A stretch of DNA of 64,000 nt from Agroathelia rolfsii (taxonomy: Eukaryota > Basidiomycota > Agaricomycetes > Amylocorticiales > Amylocorticiaceae): positions 3,073,001-3,137,000 of the forward strand of contig JABRWF010000005.1 of NCBI GenBank assembly GCA_018343915.1, in the 5' to 3' direction. This document shows, in pieces, positions 1 to 11,881 of the stretch; the first letter of the stretch is position 1, and each line of letters begins with the position of its first letter. The notes beneath the pieces were generated by a model. The model was not told where the DNA came from, did no database searches, and saw only the letters and a list, made by a program, of their open reading frames with translations. Made by a program: the position numbers and the translations under genes.

Positions 1-2266
1 TGTGATCTACCTCCATGGCATATTCACTACCTTCATTGGCATCCTCCTCTGCTTGACGTCTCTCTAGATCTTCCATCAGCGCCTGTCGGCCTCTTGCTTC
101 TGCATCCCGCATCATCATTTGACGAGATCTCTTCCATTCCGTCGGCTCTACAGCATTATAAAACCCGCCTACAAGACCCTCCAATGCCCACAGATAATTC
201 AGACTCTCAAGGGACATCTCAAATGCGTCCTTTTTCACCGATTCAAGCAGCGGATGGGCAAGAATCTGCGGATAGTAGCGACCACTCACAAACGACAGTG
301 CGAGGTGAACTTCGGAATCGGCAGGTAGGATAGGACGAAATTTGTAGCCCGTTGGTGGAAGTGGTAGCTCGGAATAATTAAGTTTAACGGCGGACGAAAG
401 ATTCGCATCAGTCAATCCACCACCCTACCATGAGAGTATTGTTAGATTACCCTGCGACGGTTATAGTGAAGAAAAACTTACTTGTGTCTCGGTCAATAAC
501 TTTGTCTGAGAAGACTCCGGTGGAGGCTGAGACGCAGAATTAGCTTCTTGCGAGTCAACCCAGTCCTCGTCAGCAAGCTCGTAGAGCATGCCGCATACCC
601 GAAGCTCCCGCATTCCTTCTGGAATGTAAAACCCAGATATTCTCAAAAACGTCCCCCTGTCACCCGCTCCGTGAGCTTGCGGCGAAAATGGAACCCCCTG
701 CTTCTCTAACCAGGCAATCGTCGCGGGTGATGCTTCGGAGGGAGCGGCGATCAAACTCGTTCCCTGAGAAATGATCTGACTTCGAGCCAATTTCAACCGC
801 ACTAAGTCATTCACCCAAATACGCTCAGAGCCCCACCAAAGCCCTTGATAGAACGTTTGTGTTCGAATCTGGTCGCCTAAGGAAAGCAACCATGAGCTAT
901 CAAAAAAGCAGAGCTTCACAGAAGCACATGCCTACAGTTGAAACGTATTCCCACTCGTCTGTTGGGGACCAAAACCCAGATAAAACCGATGCAATTTGTA
1001 TGGCAATACCCCATGGTGCGGCTGCTACTAGTAAATGATCACCACCTTGGAATGCTTCGGCAGGAGAGAAATTTTTCAGACGCTCAGGATCGAGATTCAG
1101 ACTTCGCACAGATACGCTTTTGAGATATTTAATTGTTTCAGAACTGGGGACCCACCCCTGATAGGGCAACACTTGACTATCCTCGAATGTGGCGGCAGCA
1201 TTGCTGGCAATGAGTCGAACATGGTACAGGACTCGATGGCCAACACCCCAAGGTGGAGAGTTTCCAGTAAGGCTTGCTTGCGCATCCGGATCTGGCTTGA
1301 TGTCGTAGTCGAAAGGTTTGATGTGAACCTCCTCGATGATACCGGGCCAATACGGTATACAAATGTCCGGTGAAGGGCTTGTGATGATAGGATCCATTGT
1401 ACACCAAACGAGTTCGTGCTCCCGGTGGATGCGATGTCTTGCGAAATCGCTTTTCACGCAAGCAGCACGAACATCTTTCTCTCGCTCAGGGACTACGGCT
1501 GCTTGTTTCTCCACTGTTTCTCTTACGGGAACTTTAGGCTTAGTATGAATAGCGGCATAAGGATGGTGCTGTGCAGGGATTTTCTTCTTTTCCCTCTGTT
1601 GACGATTGAGGATTGGCGGCTTGGGCCGGCGTGCGGGACCAGAAGATGGTGGTAAACCAAGGTCTGACACCACTTCCGACTGTGTTTTGTGCGAGCAGTA
1701 CTTGCACTGGCATGGCGGCTCTAGATTGGGTTGCATCAGCCAGAGAGCATGGGGGAAAAATTCCCGTGTGGAACGAAATTTGTGTACGGTGTTTGAACCT
1801 GGATATTTTGATCTGTCAGCCACATCACCATCGCGGATCTTTGTCGACGCACCAAACAAATATGGGTCGTGTCTTGGCCCGGAAACGGGACCTTTGTTAT
1901 GGTCGAAAAGAAGATAACCATCGGGCCAGCTCTTCAACACGTAGGGAGACGCATTATGAGGACCTTTGGGGCACGTATGAACGGACTTATTCCAGTATGT
2001 ATATGGTATAAAGCAAAGCTACCAGTATAATTGTACATTCTCTCTGCAATGTATGTAGCTATGTCCTTCCTCCACTTAATAGCAGCGGGCTCCTCCAGTG
2101 AAACAGGACGATGGAAATTGACGTTGCCATCTGAATCAGGATTTGGATCCTGATTTAGGTACGACCATGTCACCTTCGGGGGCGGAGGTCGATCGGAGCG
2201 CGTAAACTCAATAAACTGTGGGTTGGGTGGGAGCGCATGATTGGTAGAGATATTCCTCTTGGTCAT
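1..2266 (-). CDS. clr2: Clr2-like transcription-silencing protein (3' end beyond window)
   Basis: Resembles the basidiomycete relatives of cryptic loci regulator 2, a component of the fission yeast SHREC heterochromatin-silencing complex; a nuclear role is inferred from that family. The N-terminal domain shows the pattern LKSWPDGYLLFDH, then a DPYLFG block, KFRSTREFFPHALWLM and a Cys cluster CQCKYC. The C-terminal domain shows GYKFRPILP and LSFVSGRYYPQILAHPLL, typical of the Clr2 C-terminal region. I start at the ATG at 2266 (MTKRNIST). Likely introns are near 2019-1961 (phase 1), 919-877 (43 bases) and 485-430. The reading frame stays open to base 1 through an Arg/Glu-rich helix, so the end of the gene is missing from the window. 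The family call is good; the exact first exon is less certain. Confidence 0.8.
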
Positions 2267-2275
2267 TAGAAACAA

Positions 2276-2772
2276 GCCAGCGAGTAGTAGCTGAGCAGAC
2301 GATGCTGTTGCCCTATGAGTCCTTGCTCAGGCTTAAGGTCATAATAAACTCCAGTGCGGAAGCAAGCGCTTACACATGACTATGTGGGTGTCGGAGTTGA
2401 AAATTATTCTTGACTAACTTCTATAACAACTGTTTTTTTTTGTCTTCAAGGAATTGCTCTACCTACCTAAATTTCCTGGAATCAACAAGTACCAGTCCAT
2501 CTGTACTGTGATCGTGTATATCGCCATGATATATCTACGCTTTGTCGGGCTTGCCCACCTACTTTGCGTTAAACTACGTGGCAACAGCAACTTCTAGCGC
2601 TCTCTTGCAGATCGTCTACCCGTCGTTGCTTCTCCTGGATGACGTTTTGACAGAGAGTGATATCATCACACTTGGCTATCTATCTGCTTGTTATTATTCT
2701 TTGTATTAATGGTCCGTTCCAAAGTGTAATATGTATTCCTTCCGCTGTATGAATTGCGCAAATAAAACCCAT
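2276..2772. other. Intergenic gap, clr2 promoter side
   Basis: No gene recognised. It lies between the 5' end of the clr2-like gene and the 3' end of the TRAPPC12-like gene, so it should hold the clr2 promoter and the terminator of its neighbour. It has T-rich runs and no clear coding signal. Confidence 0.5.
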
Positions 2773-4893
2773 TCAATTCGTCGGCATCTTCAAACACGTC
2801 GTCTTCAGTCCATCCCCGCACCAAGCCGCCACTTGGAGAAGTAGCGCTCGCTTTTTCTGCATAGTCGATCCAGATTCCAGTTCATACAGTGTTGCTGGAG
2901 GAGAATGTAACATTTAAGCTGCTTGATTGTCCCGACGTTATAAACCCAAAAACTTACCGAGATTAAAAAGATATGGCTCTGCCGTGCAACTCACCGCCGG
3001 GGACGAGTTGATTCCATGTTCGAGAGTTCCTATGGCCTGTGCAACGGTTATGTTTGTTTATGATGTTGTCGGTTTTCAATGTACACCGTACCTGTTTGAC
3101 TTTTCCTTGCGCAAGTAATGCTACAGCCATGTTATTACGCGCCTACAGAAACGTTAAAAGGAGGAAAAGAACTCGGTTTTGTTAAAACCACTCACTGCGA
3201 GATTCTTTTCGTCGGTCTGGATGATATGTTGAAGGAGCCCTTCTGCTTTCTCCCAGTTGCCATCGGCACACGCCAAGAATGCAGCATCCGTGTCCTTTAG
3301 GATCTGGTCCCCGTCTTTGCGCGCGGCGATAGCAAAGTGCTTCCTCGCTAAGATGGTATGACCTGCTTGAAGATAGGTCCGGCCGAGAGCAGAATGGAAC
3401 AACGGAGAGAAGTGCTCTGCGTCCGAGTTTGCGGCGCATAGCTGCTCAAGTAGTTTGACTGCCGTCGCACTTTCCTGAAGAAGTTTCAGGCTGGATTAGT
3501 GATGACAAGTCCAGAGTTAAGTTCGGAGATTTATTTACCTTTATCTCAACCAGCTGCGACGCAATGATCAACGACACCCTCGATCCCCGTTCTTTCCACA
3601 TCTCAGCAGTTGCAGGGTCAGGCTTTCCTCCGCTGTTTCCTTTACTTCGATTGACAGCCATCGCCTTCAATGCGCGTTTCTTGCAAGCCTTTAGTAGCCC
3701 GTATAGCGCATCGATATACCCCATATGATCTCCGGACCAATACTTGAGCCTGGCGTGCATCACCTCCAGCTCAAACGGTAAGAGCCGTTCGAAGAGATAC
3801 TCTCGCGCCTCTGGATCAGTAACCGTCCTCAGAACAGTAAACAAGTTGGTGCATTCTGCCGAGGTCTGGTTGATGAGTCGAAGTCGAGCCAGACTGGACA
3901 GGCGGAGGTACCAGAGCTAATTTTTATGACGTCCACATTGAGCAAGTGAGTAATCCGGTCATTTAGAATCGAATTCAATGAACGCAACTGACGCTCAGGA
4001 CTAGACCAAGATCTTCAGGGTTGGCAGAAACGAGTCTGTCCCGAGCCATCCGAGCTAGGGCCCGCCAGCTATTAGACATCTAGCAAAGCGCGTTATAATT
4101 ATGTTTGAAAGATGATGCTGGCTTGGGATTTACCACCAAGTCATGGAACTGGCTCTTGTGCCACTCCCCAGCCAAGTCTCTAGGAGGCCGTTGTTCTGGT
4201 TGTGGGACGTACTTAATCAATAGAGATGTAATATGGTCGCTCTAACACAAGAGAATTCAATAGTTTAAAATCTCCTTTGTCAAAAAGAAGGCAGATAAAC
4301 GTACATTAGGAATGGGCAAAAACATGGTTGGTGAGATTAGCTGAGGAAGATAGATCTCGGGGACTTCGTCTTCTAAGTCATCTTCCTCGCTTTCCGATAC
4401 AATAGCAGGTGGCTTCGCATCATCCTGCTTGGTATCAGAATCGTGTGCCTGGCCTGGTGTAGAAACGACATTAGTGGAGGGTGATAAAAGCGTCCATTAG
4501 AGCACTATCAGAAACTGGCGCCGGGGTAACCTCACTTTCAGGAGCATCCTCATCCTCGTCCTCATCCTCATCTCCATCCTTAGATTCTTTGTTCTCATTA
4601 CCTGATTCACCCTCGTCACCATCATTATCTTCCACGCCATCTTGCCCCGGTTCAATCTCATCGTCAATAAGAAACGGATCTGGCACATCAGTTTCGACCA
4701 CTGGAGGACTTATGGTCATCCCAAAGTCGTCATCATGGGTGTGTCCAGTATGCTCGGCCGAAGAAGAGGGTTCTGTAGGTATAATAGCAATTATACTAAG
4801 CGTCAGTCCAGAGGCTCTTGGTTGCAGTCGCAAAGATTATCCAGCACCTGCACTGGCGGATGCCTCATGGTCAGAAGGTATGGGGCTCGACAT
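2773..4893 (-). CDS. TRAPPC12/TTC15-like trafficking (TRAPP complex) subunit
   Basis: Homologue of TRAPPC12 (TTC15), a TPR protein of the TRAPP tethering complex that acts in ER-to-Golgi traffic. From the ATG at 4893 (MSSPIPSDHEA) a long acidic low-complexity N-terminus (Asp/Glu runs, about 4500-4700) leads to ALARMARDRLVSANPEDLGL. A helical block follows (FELEVMHARLKYWSGDHMGY), then WKERGSRVSLIIASQLVEIK, TPR-like repeats (FHSALGRTYLQAGHTILARKH, EKAEGLLQHI) and NNMAVALLAQGKVKQ. The C-terminus ends TLYELESGSTMQKKRALLL...CLKMPTN, matching the family's closing YELES..MQKK...LK pattern. Several short introns, including one at about 3190-3150 and one at about 2960-2890. The stop at 2773 follows from assembling these small 3' exons. 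Confidence 0.85.
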
Positions 4894-5814
4894 CAGGTAG
4901 CATGAAGATGTTTATGGATTGACACGAAACACCATACAAAGCAGTGACAGAGACTCTCAGCTCAGCCGCCTGATGAGTAGTACTCGATGAGTGTCTTTAC
5001 CGAGATTTGATACTTTAGATGGCCTTGTAAGAGAAGGCTCAGGCTGGTAGATGAAACAATGACGAAAGATGTGAATTCACTTACTTCCGCAAGTGCCGGC
5101 ATTCGATATTGAATCACTTTAACACAATTTTCAAACCAACTTCAGTTAAACTCAAGCTCAAGCCCTTTGATAAAACCAATACTAGTAAGAACCAAATCAA
5201 AGAACCACGTAGTTTATTTACATTAGGAATGATACAGCAGTTTTCATTTTTCTTCCTTTATTTAACTTCTTTCTTTTTCTCTTCTTCTGCTTCTAAATAA
5301 TAAAAAAGCGGGTCCACTTTCCAATAACACCAGCGTGGGAGACAATGGAGAAAGGGCAAAAGGGAAAGGGGGGGGGTGAGTAGGTAGTTGCCGGTAACAA
5401 ATAGCCAAAAAGAAAATGAGGTCAAACAAGAAAAATCAACGAAAGACGACGTGACATGTCCATGGCAGGGAAGGAGAAAGGGAAAGAGGAGTGATGAAAT
5501 GAAATGACAGTGTGGTATGGACATTGAATATAATGTAATGTATATGTCACAAAATGGGATGGTCTGGATAGTAGTCTGAGCGTAAATGGTAATGATGAGG
5601 GGAGGGACATGATAGGATTGGGTGGGGAAGGAGGTGGAAGTAATTTACACGATGATATCTTTTTACTTTCTTAGAGACCAACAGTTATCGACAAAAAACC
5701 GCTCAAAAGTGGAAGCACGAACAGCCAGACAGGACGATCCGAGTGAACACAGGACACCCATGATGATGAGTCATGGGATGACCACGAGAACTCAATGCGA
5801 GGATAAATCTGGTA
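4894..5814. other. Intergenic gap between PP2A B55 and TRAPPC12-like genes
   Basis: About 920 bases without a recognisable gene. It should contain the 3' UTR of the B55 gene and the promoter of the TRAPPC12-like gene. It holds a purine-rich stretch with a G run near 5368 and T-rich segments. Open frames here have low-complexity, UTR-like composition and no family signature. Confidence 0.5.
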
Positions 5815-7674
5815 TCATGCAGCACTATATAAGAACAGGTTATTTGTTGCAGCAATCTGGTAGAAGAGAAAGGATTCATCAGTATATCTTCAGAGAATAC
5901 ACACATAGCCTGATGAAAAAAAAAACGCACAGCTATAGTATTCTCCTTCGGGTGCCAGCTAGCATGCAAAATCTTCTTGTTGAAATCGAGCGTGTCCATC
6001 TGCATCGCCTCCTTCAGATTCGTGGGCCGGGCACCGTTCTTAGCACCCTGCTTGACGCCTGGTAGAGGACCACCAATCTTCTTGGCCTTGAACGCCGACT
6101 TGTCCGCTTGCAGTACAACATCGTTGAGCGTATCGGTGTCGTATATCCGGAAGAAGTTGTGGTACGAGCCCGTGAGGACGTGCCTGATCAGAAAGCCAGA
6201 TCAGTGATGGATATCCTAGCTAATATGACCAAGTAGAAACGTACTTATCATCACCTCCCCACATACACTCAAACTTGTCAAAGATGCAGTCGTTTTCATA
6301 CAAGTCACAAAGCTTGCCGCGCAGATGGTCGTGGATGGGTATTGTCTTTACTGGCCGGCTCTCCATGTTGACATCCCAGATCTTGAGCGATAGGTAGTCA
6401 CGTGCGAGGATGTAGCGACCATCATGAGAGAACTTGACGTCTGAGATGGAGGAGATGATCTCTGAGAAGAAAGAGCGTGTGGAGGGGTCCTCTTCCTCTT
6501 CGAAACCTGGACAAGGGCAAAGGGTTGCTAAGTTAGACGAACAATAAAGCAACAAGGGAGTACCTTACATTTCGCATGCTTATCGCACAATGCTGCTTCT
6601 CGCATGTCTGCTAGTTTAATGTTGGACTTTGAGGACGAGTACATAAATTGGTTGCAGTGTAGTGGGTGGAATTCGGTCGCTGTGATGACTTCTGTCAGTT
6701 CTTCCATGTTTACAGGCTTGATATCGACGATGTCTGCAATCCCGGGAACGGATGAGATAGAGATCGGAAGTATATACGCTATTTAATAACGTACTGAAGC
6801 TCTGGTCGCTGATGTTCAAGTTCCAGAGATTAATCCTAAGATCGTCGGCAGATATGTACGTCTCTTGATCAGAATTGACGGAGATGGAGTGAATATGATA
6901 TGCGTGTGCGTTCGAGTACACCTTGCGGGGCACGGCGGCAATGATGTTGTCGGGTGGAGCCATTCTGGGGAGACGCAGATGCTGCCGCGATTGTGGCGGG
7001 GGCAGAGGACGCGTGCCATCAAAGTGATTGGACTGCGAGACAACACGAAGGGACTTTTCAAAGACCTTCCAGAGTTTAATGGTCTTGTCTGTGATTTACA
7101 TCCGAGAAATCAAGGGATCGTCGTCAGCATGGTGAGGGCCGGGAGCCACGCGGGTGGTAAGTGGAGTAAGATGACAAGACAAAGAGACGCACCGTTTGTC
7201 GATAGCAAAAAGTGAGCAGCATTCTGACGCTTACACCACTTGATCTTGTTGATCTTCTCCTCAATCTCGAGCGACTTGAGATAGTCGAACTCGGGCTCGT
7301 GGCTTTGGAATTCTGTGTAAAACTTGTACTCGCAGCCCTTCTTCTACTCAGGGAGAGATAATCGTATCACGTCAGCACGAGGAGCCAGATCAGGGATGGG
7401 GTGTGTTATGACGCATACCATCTCATTGCGCTCGAAGAGGACGACACGGCCGCCCTTGTCACCAGTGGCAAGGTAGTTACCAGTCGAGTCGAACTCTACG
7501 CTAGATATGATGTCGGCTGTGCCCAGAGAGCGTCAAGCACGAACTGGATCGCAAGCGCCGAAGGGGGGGGGGGGGGGGACGACACTCACCTTCAGTGATG
7601 TCCTCGACCTCACCCTTGTCGCCAAAACACTGAGCGAATCGCCAGCCACTGGAGCCAGAAGGGTCTACGTCCAT
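5815..7674 (-). CDS. CDC55: Protein phosphatase 2A regulatory subunit B (B55/PR55)
   Basis: WD40 beta-propeller regulatory subunit of PP2A, which directs the phosphatase to cell-cycle and morphogenesis substrates. It begins [21 protein letters not shown] at 7674, followed by [31 protein letters not shown] and [19 protein letters not shown], which are B55 hallmarks. Further on are [32 protein letters not shown] and [15 protein letters not shown]. The last exon gives [12 protein letters not shown] and stop, matching the family's terminal AATNNLYIF pattern once an intron of about 75 bases is removed. At least seven introns; one holds a 16-G run at 7563-7578. It is divergent from COX9, separated by about 280 bases that probably serve both genes. 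Confidence 0.93.
7563..7578 (+). repeat. 16-base G homopolymer in a PP2A B55 intron
   Basis: An uninterrupted G run on the + strand (C run on the transcribed RNA) within an intron of the B55 gene. The true length is uncertain because homopolymers are prone to sequencing error. Confidence 0.7.
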
Positions 7675-7951
7675 GATGACAGGGTATGGTTAGTGCTGAT
7701 TATGGCAAGGAGTGCGATTGCGATGGGAGGAGAGGCGACGGGATGGAGGAGGAACAGAGAGCGGGAGTCGTAGGTCGTAGTTGTCTGTTGTGGACGCGCG
7801 GGGTCCGCCAGGCAAGAGACAGAACACACACACACGGCCCTATGTCGGACTTCGGCTCTTTCTCTCCGGCCCCTTCCTACAACCCAATAAATAAATAATT
7901 CCCTCACCCGTCCATCCACTCCCACCACTCGCACCCACCCACAAACTCACG
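7675..7951. promoter_or_regulatory. Divergent promoter, PP2A B55 / COX9, with CCAAT box
   Basis: The 277 bases separate two start codons pointing apart. A CCAAT box lies at 7884-7888, about 64 bases before the COX9 ATG and followed by an AATAAATAA stretch. CCAAT boxes are the binding site of the HAP/NF-Y complex, which activates respiratory genes in fungi, and a HAP3 gene is the next gene downstream. The regulatory link is inferred, not shown. Confidence 0.45.
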
Positions 7952-8247
7952 ATGCCGATTGCTCCCATCACTGGCAAACTCAGGAAGAGGCTCTGGCTCG
8001 ACGTCTCGGTCGCTCTCGGCCTCGGTGTCACTGCTGCTTATGCTTTCTGGTAAGTGTAGTTCGGTGTATAGTAGGAAACTCTACTGACTTTCTGCTCCAG
8101 GTACAAAGTCCACTTGAAGAGCGGTATGCAATAGACACAAAAGCCAACCATCATTTCAACTTACTGATAACTCTCCTTTATACAGTTGCACGCCAGGAGG
8201 AGTTCTACCTCAAACTGGAGCGACAGAGGATCAAGGACGCGGAGTAA
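7952..8247 (+). CDS. COX9: Cytochrome c oxidase subunit 9 (VIIa), mitochondrial
   Basis: A small single-pass inner-membrane subunit of complex IV, about 57 residues. It begins MPIAPITGKLRKRLWLDVS, nearly the consensus start of fungal Cox9 (MPIAPITG.LRRR), followed by a Gly/Ala-rich membrane helix (VALGLGVTAAYAFW) and a charged tail ending EEFYLKLERQRIKDAE. Three exons: 7952-8049, 8101-8123 and 8186-8247; the splice phases are consistent. The short middle exon explains why a simple frame scan misses the gene. Divergent from the PP2A B55 gene and followed by HAP3 on the same strand. Confidence 0.92.
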
Positions 8248-8802
8248 ACGCCGCAATTGAAGCAAAATCATCGCATTATTATACTACCATCCAATAGAAT
8301 CCTCCTTCGGGCCAAACCGTGCTTTGCGTGTTAGACTGTCCTATGCAAACTCGCGTTTTGTAACCTATTTCTATCTGTCTGGTGCTCGTGCCCCTCCGCA
8401 AATGTCATGCAACGTTTGAAAGCGGAACTATGTTTCTTTTCCGACTCAATTTAGACATGGCTACACAATTGAGCAATCATGCCACTAAGTTTGTCAAATG
8501 CTATGATCCCTGCTTGAATGTCAACTCCATAAACAAATATTGTTACATCACGAGATTTGTCGATGCAATCGGTATGGGACTGCAAGTATGAACGCGAGAC
8601 ATCGCTATCATTGTGGTCGACTATTCAATGAATATTCAATATTCAACCTATACCCAGTCATAAGGAATGTTATTATGTGCTGTAACAAATGTTACAATTC
8701 ATGCAACAGGCAACCCAAGCCGTTGCTGGCTGTCTCTAGCGGAGTGTGAACTGCACTAACTTAGTACTCATCTCAACTACACAACCAGAAAGCCCAAATC
8801 AA
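8248..8802. other. Intergenic gap COX9-HAP3
   Basis: About 555 bases holding the COX9 3' end and the HAP3 promoter. No gene or RNA signature seen. Short direct repeats such as TTCAATGAATATTCAATATTCAA occur around 8624-8645 in an AT-rich context. Confidence 0.45.
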
Positions 8803-9483
8803 ATGTCCAGCAACCTCCAGCCAATCGTCGCTCACCAGTCCGACGCCGCCAACGCCGCCACCACCAACCCAGATGATACGCCCGAGCCCGCTCCCATCAC
8901 AGATCAAGAAGTGGGCGAATACCGTGAACAGGACCGGTTCCTTCCTGTACGCTCAAACTACACCCTTTTGGCTCCGCAGCGACTCCTCTGGGCTCAAACA
9001 TAAAATATGATTTCTCTCTCTATTTGCCCCTCATATACCTTTGTTACTGCAAAACCGTCTTCTTTGTGGATGATCCTTCGTCGTTCATACCCATAAGATC
9101 GCCAACGTGGCGCGCATCATGAAGGCCTCAGTGCCGCCCTCGGCCAAGATCGCAAAAGACGCGAAAGAATGCGTGCAGGAGTGTGTCTCCGAGTTCATCA
9201 GCTTTGTCACCTCCGAGGCCGCCGAGCGCTGCCAGAACGAGAAGCGCAAGACGGTCGGCGGCGAGGACATCCTCTGGGCTATGGGCATGCTCGGATTTGA
9301 TAACTATGTCGTCGCGCTCAAGATCTATTTGGCCAAGTTGAGACAGGTGATTCCCCCCCCCCCTATTTGACTGTTTTATACATAATGATGGTTTAATAGC
9401 AACAGGCAAGTGGATCGACGTCGAGAGGCGAAGGTAGCATGCATCATGAACATGAGCAGGCGGATGCAGATGACGATGAATAA
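8803..9483 (+). CDS. HAP3: HAP3 / NF-YB histone-fold subunit of the CCAAT-binding complex
   Basis: The NF-YB-type histone-fold subunit that pairs with HAP5/NF-YC and, with HAP2, binds CCAAT boxes in the nucleus. The start at 8803 gives [14 protein letters not shown] and [10 protein letters not shown]. After an intron of about 150 bases the conserved core begins [21 protein letters not shown], then [36 protein letters not shown] and [20 protein letters not shown] final exon (9400-9483) adds a short His/Asp/Glu-rich tail ending ADADDDE. Exons 8803-8946, 9098-9346 and 9400-9483. It lies close behind COX9, a typical class of HAP target. In fungi this complex also takes part in iron-dependent control through HapX, possibly relevant to the iron genes in this window, though that link is inference. 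Confidence 0.95.
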
Positions 9484-9900
9484 TGTTGGTTCCGTGCGCC
9501 ATGCTCCCCCTACCCCTCATGATATTATACTATCTGTAGAAAAGTCTCGAAATGACCATGTCAACCATGTAGATCAGTTTGTGTTTTTACGGATTCACAA
9601 ATGTAACATGCCATTCTCAGAGGCTCCCACCCAATCATGCATGTGACTGTCTGTTGGCGTTTATGTTGCTCATAGCGATAAACACCTGCAGTAAATCCAA
9701 CCAGCTCGAATATACAAGTCTACCACCATCGTCGTTGTCCGGTAAATCTAAGTACATGATCATATCATTACTAAAATAACCAAAATATCATCACATCATC
9801 CACCCACACGCCATTATAAATCAAAACAAAGCGATAGACGGATATAAAAAAAAATTAAAAGGTATGAAGTGCAGAAGCAGAGAAAAAAAAAACAGCAGCA
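9484..9900. other. Convergent gap HAP3 / DnaJ
   Basis: About 420 bases between two convergent 3' ends, AT-rich with A runs at about 9847 and 9881. Expected to hold both terminators. No gene seen. Confidence 0.45.
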
Positions 9901-10154
9901 TTAGAATGTCACCCCCAGCTTCTTCAACTCATCACAACTCTCGATAACCTCTTCCTGGATCTTCCGTACCTTCTCCCAGTCAGTGCCAATACCGAAAAGT
10001 CCAATTTCCTGCTCCTTTTTTCGCTCCTTGCGGTCCGTCTGTCTTTTACAGTCATAATAGAGTTCGTTCGCATATGTCTGCTCGACCTTGTTCTCAAACC
10101 GTCTAAGTTCTTTCAGATTCCTCACACCGTTCCCGTTCCCTGATGATGACGACG

Positions 10155-10193
<39 letters not shown>

Positions 10194-11555
10194 TACCGGC
10201 CATGGCAGCAGCCGCCGCCAAATCAGCCGCGATTCCCGCATGGCTTTGCATCTCCTGTGGATTGACATAATATTTGATATTATGGTCTGCCGTGAACCGC
10301 TCCGCCGTAAATCGGCCTGAAGGCGTGAACGCGAACCGCGGGTCGGGCACCTGCGGTGTCGAGAACATGTTCGGCAGCGCGGAAAGGAAGGAGAACGCGA
10401 AGAGGAGGATAAGCGGCATAAGCTGGATAAGCATCGTGCGCAGGCCGGCTGGCTCAGCTTGGGCGCCTCCACCACCACCACCTCCTGCAGCACCGGCGCC
10501 GGCGCGGGGTCGTGTGTTGAAGGTACGGAAGCCGCTGCCTGGACCGAAGCTAGCTGTGAAAACTGGATATGGGGAAAGACAAAATATTTAAGTTCAAGGT
10601 GTTAGAATGGTACGGAATTTTAGATACATACTTGGACCTCCACCAAAGCCACCCCCACCGAACTGAGCAAAGCCACCACCTCCACCGCCAAAGAACATAT
10701 TAAAGAGCTCTTCAGGACTAACTTCGCCCTCGAAAGCGTGCATCCCGCCACCACCGCCGCGCGTGGCGAAGCTGGATGCGGCTGATGGCATCCCACCAAA
10801 CCGCGATTCGGGGTCGCCGCCCGATTGGTCATAGATAGCGCGTTTTTGTGGATCTGGATAGGACAAAGAGGTTAATTGACTATAACCCCAACAAGATGCG
10901 TGAACACAAACCTGATAGAACCTGGAACGCTTTGGACACCACTGAATGATGGGAATATGTTAAGGAGGGTTATGCAGAAAGCTGGAAAAAAATAATACCG
11001 ACTTTTGAATGCCTCGTCTGCTCCGGGGGCACCGTTCTTGTCTGGATGTAAGGTGAGGGCCAGCTATGATGCAAGAGCCATGAGACCCGGGTATTTTTAA
11101 CAGGATAGTGATACACTACAAACCTTTCTGTAAGCCTTCTTAATCTCGGCCTCCTGGCAGTCCCTTTTCAAGGACAGAATCTCATAGTATTCTGTGACTT
11201 TGCACGCCCGTACTCTCTTGACGACAGCATGCTGCTCAGGTGTATAGTCTCTCTTCTCTCCACCAGAGCCCGACGCAGTCCCATTGGCCTGTGAAGACGA
11301 AGACGGTGTGTGCCTGTGATGCACACCGCTGGATGACGGGTGTGCTTCGGCGCCAGATGCTGCCGAGTCTCCTCCTCCTGCAGAGGAGGCCGTCTCGCGA
11401 GGCAAATCGTCGAGTGATTTCAGAAAGAGCTCAGCCTCGGGCGTGGAGAATAACTTGATAGATTTCAGTCCCAGTCGGCGAGCAGCGTCGAGATCGCCCG
11501 AGTCGCGGTGGCGCTGAGCAATGGACAGGCAACGAAGAGCCTCGTCTTTGTTCAT
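9901..11555 (-). CDS. ER membrane DnaJ (Hsp40) of the DNAJB12/HLJ1 type
   Basis: A J-domain co-chaperone expected to be anchored in the ER and to recruit Hsp70 to membrane-protein quality control. The N-terminus (MNKDEALRCLSIAQRHRDSG) is the helical region seen in DNAJB12/DNAJB14, followed by a Ser/Gly-rich linker. The J domain starts at YYEILSLKRDCQEAEIKKAY, with the catalytic HPD in LALTLHPDKN and FQVLSDPDKRAIYD. A Gly/Phe-rich region (EELFNMFFGG then FGGGG repeats) leads to a hydrophobic segment (LIQLMPLILLFAFSFLSAL) and a DUF1977-like C-terminus ending LKKLGVTF. A poly-Ser tract near 10141-10190 interrupts the C-terminal domain. Several short introns. The nearest relatives by architecture are DNAJB12 and yeast Hlj1. 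Confidence 0.88.
10141..10191 (+). repeat. GAT trinucleotide microsatellite encoding poly-Ser
   Basis: A run of GAT/GAC/GAG triplets on the + strand that reads as a Ser homopolymer of about 15 residues in the DnaJ gene on the other strand. Triplet repeats keep the frame when they change length, so it is a likely polymorphic site. Confidence 0.8.
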
Positions 11556-11881
11556 TTTAAATAGCCAGTTAGGTTAAGTGAGAGGGTCAAATGAGCAAGC
11601 GAGGGAGCAAGAGGTGGTGCTAGTAGTAGTAGATGATATGCGTTGTCCACCGTCACCGTCAGCGCTGCTGGAGAGTCGGTGTGGCCGTGTCTGTGTGATG
11701 ATATTAATTCGCCGCCGAGCTGGGGTCGGTTTTAACCCCAAGAGTTAGAAGAAAAATAGGGGAGTTAGCCACTTAAGGACAGGTTTGGCATGCAATGTCA
11801 GCAAATAGGGGGAAAAAAGATCGAGGCTATATTACAAGTGGGACAATTACATAATAGCGCAAGTCATTCACTCAATCGATC
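11556..11881. promoter_or_regulatory. Divergent promoter, DnaJ / F-box gene
   Basis: 326 bases between divergent start codons. It has a GTAGTAGTAGAT short repeat and a TTTTAACCCCAAGAG patch, but no motif I can assign. Confidence 0.4.

Noticed and set aside
5258..5610. Minus-strand open frames downstream of PP2A B55
   Set aside because: Ser/Phe/Leu-rich, T-rich composition typical of a 3' UTR; they overlap each other and show no domain.
10088..10270. Poly-Asp open frame on the + strand
   Set aside because: It is the reverse reading of the poly-Ser tract in the DnaJ gene.
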